Origin: Gonocerus acuteangulatus
Taxonomy: Eukaryota > Arthropoda > Insecta > Hemiptera > Coreidae
Assembly (NCBI GenBank): GCA_946811695.1
Contig: OX328125.1
Span: 49,507,998 to 49,571,997, forward strand
Direction of reading: 5' to 3'
Length of the DNA stretch: 64,000 nucleotides
Every line of letters begins with the position of its first letter. The first letter of the stretch is position 1. The position numbers were made by a program, and so were the translations under genes. The notes beneath the pieces were generated by a model, which worked only from the letters and a program-made list of their open reading frames with translations, was not told the DNA's origin and did no database searches. Positions 39,901 through 51,805 of the stretch are shown here, one piece after another.

Positions 39901-42900
39901 GTCTAATTCTTAAAAAATAAAATGTAATTATACTATTTAATGGTTAATTCTTTTGTATGAAAATATTAAAAGATAAAAGTCATAGCGCTAATTTGAATAA
40001 TAATTATCAAGTATCAATGTATAGTTTAATGGAATGATATTATTTTTTGAAAGTACAAAACTAAAAGATTTTTATTTGTATTCATATTTTGTTTTTCTCC
40101 TTCATTAGACTTGAAAAAAAAAAGTTAATTAGCCTACACAATTTCTAAATTATCTTCCTGAAATCAAAATAAAAAATGAGAAGGTTTGCACTTGAGTAAA
40201 TGTCCAACTTTGTGATGTATCAAGTTAATAGTCCTTAGTGAAAAATAGCACATTTTGCACTCTGCAAAGAGTGAAGATCAAAAGTTATCTCCCTGACATT
40301 ATGAAAGTGAAAGCTGGATAACCATGTTAGCAGAATCACCAGAGCTGCAATGAAATATATACACAAGTTGATCACAAATATATAAAGGGACCGCATTTAA
40401 GAATTCTTCAGCATGGCCACGACTACAATAAACATAATTCTCTTTAAGGTAAACTGTAGATAACCCCTCAAATAAAATATGAGTGATCAATAAAGGGAGA
40501 CTTGAAAATGCTAACTAGAATTATTTCCTCTCTCCCTAGATCTTTCTCACAATTTTTGAGGAAATAAATGTAGCTAAAGTGCATAGTGAAGTTTCATTGA
40601 TTTTCCGCCTATTTCGATAATTCCTAAATTTGATTAAAGGTTCAGTTAATTATTAATTTAAATTTAGAAAATATCTCTGTGTGTTTATTGTCAAAGTTAC
40701 AAAGCTTTTAGGTAAATACATATTTTAAAGCACCATGGGTATGATCCATTCCTCAGACCTTTAACATTTAATTTATTTACATCATCATTTTACAATGTTC
40801 CGGCCTTACAGGCCATTTTCAAAATCTTAATACTAGCAGCCTCTTTATTTAAAACTTTTAAGTTTAGGCCTCGTCATCCTGGCATTCTTCTCATAAAAAA
40901 TCACATTTTATTAGTATATTCCAATTCTTAATCACAGCCATTTTCTTTTATATCCCCCACATTGCCAAGAATCTTTCATGATCTCGAGGAATGTCTGGAT
41001 GACGAGGCCTAAACTTAAAAGTTTTGAATAAAGAGGCTGCTAGAATTAATATTTTGAAAATGTACTGTAAGGCTGAATCGTTGTAAAATGATTTTCATTT
41101 TAACTTCCCTTCACAACACAAATTTTTGGGAGAGGTGATCTACAGCTTATCACCTTTTTCTAGGCAGGATAGGGCTGATGCCTTTTCATTCTTTCCAAAG
41201 GGAGCCACAACCTCTAGCGGTAGTAGAATGCACTGACTGCTCATGGCCATTGGGTCTCTCTTTGTATTTTAAAGATACCAGAAACATCTACCAATGACAA
41301 TCACTATATTTGGCTGTGGAAGTCACTGCTTCCAATTATCTACAAGAACTATTATTATTTAAGTTTTTTATTGATAAAGAAATTTTGTACCCTGAATTAA
41401 AAATTGTACACTTCTAGTTGCACTATTTTTTAGTTCTCAGATTGCTTGAACAATTTATTCCCTAGGTTGTAGATGTTTGTAGATCTTTTTTACGTTGAGA
41501 CAGCTTACATAAATAAAAATGGAGCACTATTTATTGGTAAATCATCTCCAGGCTAGAATTAATTTATAATTTAATTGTCAGTATTTATTTTCATTTTCTC
41601 TGTAACCAGAACTTTTTAAATATAAATAGCAATAAGATTTTTATGCAAAACAAAACCATATAAATTTTAAAAAATTTACAATTTCTGTATTAATGAAAAA
41701 CTTCACTGTAGGTTTATCCAGTTCGAAACCAAACACGAATCTCTCCCGAGGTAAAATTACTTGAGATGATTGCATGATAAATGGATACAAGCTCAGATGC
41801 TTTACTTAAAGAACCAATTATTCTATCTTAACCGAATAAAGCATTCAATTTGGGGAGAAAATGTCTACAGATTTAGCACTTAGATTTTGGGAGTTGGTCT
41901 ATTTTTCCTGCTAGAGTTAGATACTATTAACTGTTGAAAATAACCCTCTTATTCATTTGTTTCTTTTTCAGCTTTCAATTCTTTTAATCCTAAACCAAGG
42001 CCATTTCCCATTTATCAAAATTAAGTGCTAATTTGTAGTATTTAGATTTTAAAATTGTTGTTATTTTAATTTCAAGTAACATGAATTAATTTAATATACC
42101 ACAATGTTTTTTTTATTATTTATATTTATAATATTTAATAATTTACTTTTGCTAATATTAATAAACCGCTTTTGCATGCTTTCTTTTTCTTCTTTGTGAT
42201 GATTCTTCTAACTTTTCCCAATCATCTAATTTTGTATTGCTAACCTGCACGATATGAAGATTCCAGTATACCTGTTGTATGGCCCCCGACATCCCAATCC
42301 CAAATCCTTAAGTCTGAAGAAACAATTCAAACACAATATGCAGAAAAACGCTTATCAGTTTGTTCCGAAGAGGTATCTTCTATTGCAAGCAAAAAGTTGG
42401 AAATAAGTAGTTCTATCGAGGAAGAGGAAAGACCTGCTTCTCCCGTCCCTGATAAGCCAGTAAGCTTAGACGATGTCGAGAGATCACTAATTAAAGCTGG
42501 TGAAAGAGTGAGGCAAAGAAGTGTGTCACCTAGACCTCCGATGTCTCCTCGTCCTGTCACTCCTTCCGTCATGACTCCCAGACATTTCCACGTTGAAACG
42601 CCCGAACTACTTGATGTATCGAGTAAGCCTCATGGAATCCATTCTCTACTTCCGCCTGCTTCCGTTGTAAGGCCGATGTCTCCTAGGCAAGTTGTCGTTT
42701 TTCCTCCAGAGTTTCCAACTGTAATGTATTCCCGATCACCGACCCCAAGGAGAGAGAAGAAAAGTCCTGATCGTTCTGTTTTTCGACAAAGCCCCACAAG
42801 TGCTTTTGTTGCTCTTAAAAAAAATGAAGAAATGTCTTATGCTGCTGAAAAAAAGTCACTTGAAAGCTCCCTTCAAGTTTGCCAAAAAACTGAAACAAAA

Positions 42901-45900
42901 AAATCTGAACATCCAAAGAAGGAGACAAAACATACAAAAGAACATAAGGCTGAAAAGGAGACAATAAAAAAACAGGAATGTCTGAAATTGAAAGAAATCC
43001 ATGAAAAAGAAGCCAAATCGGAAAGGTCTAGTAAGAAGATTGAAACAAAGATTGAAAAATCACAGGAGGAAAAGATGTTTTACACTAAATCTGAAGTTGA
43101 AAAGCTTGTCCACGAGGAAGTGCTGAAAGCATTAGCACTGAAAGAAGAGAAGAGAGAGCAAATTGAAGAGAAAGTGGAGCAAGAAGTTTCTGTTCATGAT
43201 TTGCCAAAACCAATTGCACCTAGTGGCTGGATGACAACTGCCTTAACCACTGCTTCTGAAAGGCCTTTTAGTCCAGTACCTTTTCCAAAACCAATAGAGT
43301 TGCCTTCAATGTCTGAAAAAATCATTCCAATGGAACCTTTAGAAATAAAAAAAGATGAGAAACCTGTCCCACTTCCGGCCGAAACGAAACCCTACTTTCC
43401 CCCGCCTCCTCCTCCTCCCGATCAGGAAGGTAGAGATGACCGGACTGCAAGAGCTCTGAGGGAAGTCGGTTGTCGATCACCTATGACTGAAGCTTTAACT
43501 GTCGCACCAGAGAGATCATATTCCCCTTTACCTAGTTTTACTCAGGTAAAATCTGTGTGCAAGTCAGACTCTGCCTTTAAACCAATAACTTCTTCAAAGA
43601 AGGAAATGACACTGACATCCGCTCTTACTACTGCTCCTACTGTTCCATTTACTGTCCCTGGAAAAACCCCTATTCCTGAAGTACCTTCTGTTAAGGTTGA
43701 AAGTGCAGAGAAAACAAGCGGTTTTAAATCTGTTGCACCAAAACCATTCGTTTCGTCTCATGAAAAAGGAAAATTTGGAGTAGACTTGGCAAAGATAGCA
43801 ACTCAAGGACAAACAAAGGAGACAATACACTTCATAGAGTCCGGGAAAATGTGCAAAGCGATGTCACAAAAAACTGTTGAAAAGCACATTCTTCCATATT
43901 ACCAAGAAAATATAGGTGAGATCCCTGTCAGGAATAGAGCAATTTCACCTGTTCCCCATTTAATAGTGGCTCCCTCAATAAAACCTATGTCTCCATATAT
44001 TCCTCAACCAATGAAAACCAAACAAGAGACACATGTTCAATCAAAGTCTAAAGAACAATCAGAAAAAGCAGAATATCTTCAAACCAAACATATTCCTCCA
44101 AGACCTACTACTCCTTCAGGACTACATCCTCCTGGTGATTTGCCCTACTACCAGCAGAATATTGGTGTGATTCCACTTAGAAATAAATCTATTTCCCCTG
44201 CCCCACATATTATTAAAGCTCCTCAGTTAGAAACACAATCATCATCTTTGCAGCAAGGGTACAAATCAACTGTATATAGTGAAACTAAAACTTATTCTGC
44301 TCAGAAAAGTAGTTCTCAGCAATTGTCAACAAATATAACTACAATGAAAGAGACCGAACTTCCAGAAAGAAGTAAATCTCCTCAAATATGGAAACTTGAA
44401 ACAAAACGAACAATCCAAAATTTATCTCCCATTACTGTTAGGCTACAATCGCCTCGCCCAGCTACACCAGTACAGGGAGAGACAGAACAAAAAGCAATTG
44501 CAAAGGTTGAAATTCATAGGCCTCGTCCTTCTTCACCTCTTCCTCCTACTGTTAAAGTCAAAGTCGATTATCCCCCTGTAACATCATCAGGACCTGTGAT
44601 TGGCTCAGGAAAATCTGCTTTTGCTCCTGTTAAAAATGGGAATTCGACTCAGGCAAAGAAATGTGAACAGTCTTCAGAAACACAAAAACAACAAGGCTGT
44701 TCTGAAAGTACTTTTGGTGGAGCTGGTTGCTCAAAAAGTAAAACAGAGTCTGGCTGCTCTAAGAAATCGACCTTACAGTCCCAAGAAACTAATAAGCAAA
44801 TAAATCAGACATCTTCATCAGCAAAGTCAGAAACTTGTGAAATGAAGGAACAGACATCAGTATCTCAAAAGACTTCTCATTCAGGGATCACTAGTTTTCG
44901 AGCTTATGGTGAGACTTCTAGGAAGACTATTGACGGTGATGGCTTTGGAGCTCCTGGGCAACCTCAAGATTTAAAATTGCAGGAAGCAAGAATGAGTAAA
45001 CCCTTTGAGCAAAAGCAAGAGGCAAAAATGCAATTATGTTCCACAAAAAGTAAAATAGAGCACAAAAATGAAGGAAAAATTGCATCAAAGAGCTCTGTAG
45101 AACAAAAGCATGAAGCAAAAATGCAACAAGTTGCATCAAAACGTTCTGTAGAGCAAAAACATGAAGCAAAAATGCAACAAATTGTATCAAAGAGTTCTGT
45201 AGAGCATAAACATGAAGCAAAAATGCAACAAGTTGCATCAAAGAGTTCTGTTGAGAAAAAACATGAAGCAAAAATGCAAGAAATTGCATTGAGAAGTACC
45301 ACAGAACAAAGAATGTCTGAAGGAAGCCAGAGTATCTCTCATTTAGGTCAGAAAAGTTCCTTTGAAACAAAGGGAGCCATCGAACAAAAAAATGCTACTT
45401 CCATTTTAAAATCCAACTTGCCCATAAAGAAGCCTGCAATAGGAGATAATAAATCTTCAGTAGGTTTGCCCTCATGCCCCCTACCAACCTTCCCTTCCCT
45501 CCCTCAACTGAGTGATGTTCCCTGGACTCCAGGTGCTGGTGGTGTTGGTGGGAGAACAGCGACCTTTGCTGGATCCTCAGCGCCTAAGCGTGGCAGAGGA
45601 ATACTTAATCCTAGTGTAGCTCCTGGTGCTCGCATCCCGCTTTGTGGTCACTGCAATATGCAAATCAGGTATATGGTGTGCTCAAGAGTCTTGTACTGCC
45701 TCTGTGATTTTAATGTTTCATTGCTTTTGGGTTTTTAACATTTTTTGATCATCGCTTACTAAATGATCCTACAAAATAACCATATACAACAGAAATAAAT
45801 GCTTCCAAGTCAATCAGATGAAGACAATAAACAAATTAATTTTGTAGAACGTTTGAAGATTTCAGAACACAAGTATTAGTAGTACACGTTATTAGCGAGA

Positions 45901-48900
45901 AAGACATTGCTAAAGTTCTTCATAATTATTACTACAGTTATAACTTTTCCTCAGCCATTTAATTGCCAGAAAAAAATTAAATATGATTGTATCTGAAAAT
46001 GAATTCAGTTAATTAAGATAAAGTAAATGAATTAATTTTCAGAGATATTTCATTCTAATTCAAAGAATTATCAAACTTATTAACTTAAAAAGAATTTAAA
46101 TGTTGTCTTATTTTTTGCCTCAAGCAATAAATCATCATTGCTGTGTAATATGTTAGACATAAATCGCATAAAATTTAACAAATATTTTTTATTTTGTTTC
46201 TACTCATAGATTTTTTTTTTGTATGATACTTATCCCATCACTCCCAAAAATACTTAATAAATGTTAATAAATGTGTTTCAATAATTATAGGCATTTGTTT
46301 GCTTTTAATACTCATTAATATTGCCTTGGTATTTTTTAATTTTACTTGCATGATTCTGTAAAATACTCTATATTTTTAACCTTCAACTAAAAATCCATTT
46401 TGAATTGAGGAGTTACTTGTGTGTTTTTGATTTTTTTATCTAATATGTTATTAAAAATAATTTGTTTTCTTCAGTGTTTTGGCTATGAAAAATTTGTTGT
46501 TTTTTTTTAAACAGTGCATGATTCAGTTGTGACCCAGCTATCAGAATCGCTAACAAAAGAAGCTACTTATCCTGTGTGTAACAAGTGTGAGAAACAAATT
46601 AGAAGGTAATCACTAAAACTTTATATATTTTGTGTAATTATTCCAAACATTTTTAATCTGCTTATTTCCTGTGTGTAATAAAGCAAAATATACATTTTTT
46701 GCATTTAAATAAATATACAAGGCAAAGTAAAGGAGCTGAATATATATGCAAAAAATAGTGCTTACTTTATTTTTCAATACTCAGTGAACGCAAAATGATC
46801 ATTAACTTTTACTTTGAAGGTAAGATCTATTTGGTTTGGCTTTCTTAAGGAATTAAAATGTAATCTATAAGCACTGTATATATTTCCCAGTTCGCAGTAA
46901 TGCCAATACATTTTCCTAACTAATGGAACTATGTAAGTATCAGGACATCCCATATGTAATGTCGATTTATGTCGGTGGACTGTAGAATGTGTCGAAGCAA
47001 GTTTTTTGCTAGCTCATTGACTTCTATAACAGGATTTTCTTCTACAGTAGCCTGCCGGAGTTCCTCGACAAGTTCTGTTGGTCAACCTGTACGAGGCTCG
47101 TCTTTAAGCTTGTGGTTTCCCACTCTAAATATTAACGTCTATTTTGCTCGGTTTGCCGAGATATCAACGTCTTCTTCACCTCTCCTCTTTTCCGTTGTAT
47201 ATCGTCCTCCCCGCGTGCCATATGACCAATCTTTTGAAACCTTCCTTTATCAGTTAGTCCCCTGTTATTCCCATATAATTCTTGCTGGCGACTTCAATGC
47301 CAATCTCCTTGTCGAATCCCCTGACGTTACCTACCTTTCTGAACTATTCTTTTCGCTTAATCTTTTTGTGGTTCCTTATTCACCTACCCATCACACCCAG
47401 TCCTCTGATACCTGGCTTGATCTCTTTATCCTGGACTCTCAGGAAAACTCCTAGCCTCATCTCAACACTCAGTGCCCTTCCTTTCTTCTCGTGATCTTAT
47501 TCAAATAACTTTTGATTTACCTATCCCTACTAACACAAACAAATTCTTTACGTTTCTTAACCTTAATTCTCTGTCATTTGAACAATTAGAACCTCATTTA
47601 GAAAACTTTCCTTACGATTCCATTTATTCCTCTGACTCCATAGATGACATGGTTAACTCCTTAACTCATCACCTCCACTCCCTTTTAGATTCCCTTGCTC
47701 CTCTTCAAACCCGCCGGTTCAGCCGTCCTTCTGCTCCCTGGCTTACACCCGAGCTCAAATCATTAATAAAAAGAAGAGAAGCAGCGAGAAGAAAATTTAG
47801 ACGGACCCGTCTTCCTCAAGATTACTCCTCCTACAAATACTTGTGTAACCTCACCCAATCCTCCATCCGTCGAGCTAAGTCCCTCTACGTCCACCAATCC
47901 CTATCCAATGCTCCTGACTCTAAAACAAAATGGTCAATCCTTCGTAAACTTTCCCTTTGCAAAACTAACCGTCCTTGCTCTATCTCATTATCCCCTGATG
48001 TTCTTAATGCTCACTTTGTATCTTCCCCGTCAGTCATATCCAGTCCTCTTATACCTTCCACACTACCTTTTAATTCCAACAACTTCTACTTCTCCTATAT
48101 AACCCCAGAAGATCTTCTAACCGTGGTCCTTCAATCCCGAACCAATGACTACGGTCCAGACTCTGTTCCCGTTAAACTGATTAAGGCCTGCTTACCCGCA
48201 ATCCTTCCTATACTTCTCCACATCTACAACTATTCCCTTCAAAACTCGATTTTTCCTTCTCAATGGAAAACAGCGTTGGTTCGCCCTCTTAACAAAATAT
48301 CAAACCCCTGCTCTCTGAAGGATTTCCGTCCCATCTCCTTTTTATCCAATCTTTCCAAACCTTTAGAGCGCCTGGTCCAATCTCAAGTATCCATCACCTT
48401 GAATAAAATAATCTCCTTAACCCTCTCCAGTCTGGCTTCCATCCGTCATACTCCACTCAGTCAGCACTTATAAAAATCACCCATGACATTCAAACTGCCA
48501 TAGATAACCAACAACTCACTATCCTAGTTCTCCTAGATTTTTCAAAAGCATTTGATACCGTTGACCATCAAATCCTCCACACCAAACTCCAATCTGTTTC
48601 CTTTTCCAACAGTGCCATTAGCTGGTTCCAATCCTTTCTATCCAATCAATCCCTTCCCATATTCCTTCCCACCGAACAGCAATATTCGAAAAATCATTCG
48701 TCACCCGTGCCACCTCGCTATGGAATTCCTTGCCTCTGTTTGTCCGCCATACTACCAACCTAGAAACCTTTAAATCTCGACTCTTCCACCACCTTCTGTC
48801 CCTGCAAGTTTTACCCAATCCCTAGTTTATATTGAAGTTGTACATTATATACTGGTAGTATTTATAAGTTTATATATTAAATTCATTATTATTTTGTAAT

Positions 48901-51728
48901 TTCAAAATTATTCCTATGGGACTTGTGTCCCGGAATAAGAATAAAACTTTTCATTTCCTTTCATTTTAAATCTTTCAAATACCTGCAGCACTTGTCTCTT
49001 ACTATGACATTTTTGCCATATATTTCTGCAATTTTACAATTAGTTAAAGCAGCATTTTCTCTTTTATCGAATTCCCTGAGGATTACATGGAGAAAGTGGT
49101 GTCTTGGGAGATCCATTTCAAATGAAATTTCAGCACAGAATAAATAAGTTTCACCAACCAAAACATGATAACAATAAGTGTATTTAATGCTATAATAAAC
49201 AAAAATAGTTCGTCCACTCAAACAATCAAGCAATTGCAATAGTTTTGGACTCATGAGTTATTTATTTCATGAATAATATTTTATAATTGAATCTGTCTAT
49301 TTATATTAACAATATTTTAAACTTTGATAACTTCTATTATAATTCTTATTAACTAATCATATTTTCCTTATAAAATAGGGGTCCATTTATTACTGCTCTC
49401 GGGAAGATCTGGTGCCCTGATCACTTTGTCTGTGTGAATGGGAAGTGCAGACGTCCCCTTCAGGACATTGGTTTCGTCGAAGAACCAGACGGTCTTTACT
49501 GCGAATTTTGCTATGAGCAATATCTTGCGCCCTCCTGTGATAAGTGTCATAGCAAAATCAAAGGGGTATGTTTTTCAGTATACATAGTGTAATAACTTAT
49601 TCATTATTTCAGTTATTAAATTAGTAACACATATAAGGGTTTTATTATTCATGGTACAATTATTTTCAAAGACACTTAGTTAAGGTAACTATTAAATTAT
49701 TTTGTTATTGCACATAATTTTGGATAAATTAATGTACAATGTAGGTCTCCACAGTTTTTTTTAGTCTCTATAAGAAAACGCTTTCAAAAGCTATTTATAA
49801 TCTCTCTTTTTATTGTATTCATTAGTATATATGTAATATACTACAGGCTACCTCCATTTTAAACCATCAGTTAGGGAATATACAAGGGATTCAAAAGATA
49901 AAAACAAAAAAAGTTCTTTAGTGACTTTGTTTTTGAAAGAATTATGAAAAACTTAGAAGAAAAAGAAAAATACATTTATTGGGTCGGCTTGATTGTAATC
50001 CTTACACAAATTAAACAAAAACATAATAACATTAAGTTAAAATAAATGAAAAACTTAAATCTTACTACTAAAAACTTGATTTTCTTACATCATTATCATC
50101 AATCGTTATTATAAAGTAATCGTTATAATTAGCTATATTTTATTTTAGCACTGCTCAACTAAATGCGAGGAATTTTTATTTTTTGCCCTTAGAAACCATA
50201 AACAATCAACAGATAATTGCCCGGTGGTTGTGAGCGTTAAGGCGTGAGCACTTAACACTCGAAGCCAAAGAGTTGTGGGTTCTATTCTAACTAGGGGTGG
50301 TGTCTTTTCTTTAGAAAAAAGAAAAAGCATCAGCCCTATCCTGGCTAGGAAAGGGTGGTAACCTATAGATAACCCATCCTAAAATTCGTAGTTAATAATA
50401 AATGGACGTTAAAATTTAATAATAATAGAATAATAATCAGAAATATGTGTTGTTGAAAATCAAATAAATTGTTTGTTGTTTTTTTATTCTCTATCCTTCC
50501 TCAAATTCTATTGATTTATGAAGAGGACAACTTCTTTCTCTATATGCATGCTTTTAAGATATTAATTAAAAATCATTAATTTTTGGCTTACTTTTTTTGT
50601 AGGATTGTTTGAATGCAATTGGCAAACATTTCCACCCTGAGTGTTTCTCTTGCGCTTACTGTGGAAAATTATTTGGCAACAACCCGTTCTTTTTGGAAGA
50701 TGCTCTACCCTATTGTGAAGCTGGTAATTTTTTGTTTTAATTCAGTCTTAAATTATCTTAACAAGTATTGGGATTTGTATTGCAATGTTTTGTGGCATTG
50801 GGAGGCAATAAGGATGGTTTATCCATGTAAAACATTCATCCAAGGAATGGTATTTAAATTTTGGCCACATTTGAAATTGAGAACAAAAAGAAATAATTAA
50901 CAGAAATCAACAGTTTAGGGTTTTCGTATATTTTCTTTATCATCTCGAAAAAGGTTGTGAAATCATGGTAAGTGGACAGTAATGATTCAAAAGCTTACTA
51001 GATGTCCAACAAAAATGGTTCTCCAGTAATTTTCGATTGGGCAATCTCATTTGGAGAAATCGATGCTTAAAATTCCGTGATTAAAATCCTAAAGCTTGCT
51101 TCCCCTCTCAGTGCACATATCCTTTCAGTAAATATTTTAGTTTATTTATTTATTAAGGGAATATTGTTGTTAAAAGGTGGAAGTATGAAGCTCTGACTGG
51201 AGTCGTATATTATTAATTAACCACATCTTGTTGATTCAAGCTAATTATATTCTTGCTTTCATCTAACATTTACCAATTTCAGACTGGAATGAGCTCTTTA
51301 CTACTAAGTGCTTCTCATGTGGTTTCCCAATTGAAGCTGGAGATCGTTGGGTTGAAGCACTAAACAACAATTATCACAGCCAATGTTTCAACTGCACAGT
51401 AAGTTATTCTCCAACTATTTTATAAAATTAAGTAATGAAGTATTGCAATTTCCTAAACAAATTTGCGTATAATTTTGCTGACTAGAAATAGCAAATTTTT
51501 TATTTGTGTATTGCATTTTTTTTCTTTGTTAGTTTTATTATTATATCATTTTGACTTTTACATTATTCATTCCTATGACTTTCTTCTCCAGTGGTTGTTC
51601 TTTTAGTGTTATATGATAAACAACTACTGAAGTCAAAAGCTGTAATTACAACAAAATTTAAACCCAGGAGAAAGATGCCATAAATAGAATTTTTACTCCT
51701 GTATGTGTGTGCGTGCGAACATGAGTGC

Positions 51729-51805
<77 letters not shown>

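Larger units (their letters stand above)
39826..41711. other. Zasp intron with foldback and SINE
   Basis: Contains the inverted-repeat element at 40784-41092 and a minus-strand SINE relic at about 41110-41285. No exon is seen. Confidence 0.35.

Noticed and set aside
44927..45370. Two minus-strand frames rich in Cys, Phe and Leu
   Set aside because: Antisense of the KHEAKM repeats in the Zasp giant exon.
45669..45738. Continuation of the giant Zasp frame to its stop
   Set aside because: Departs from LIM2 homology right at a GT donor; possible only as intron retention.
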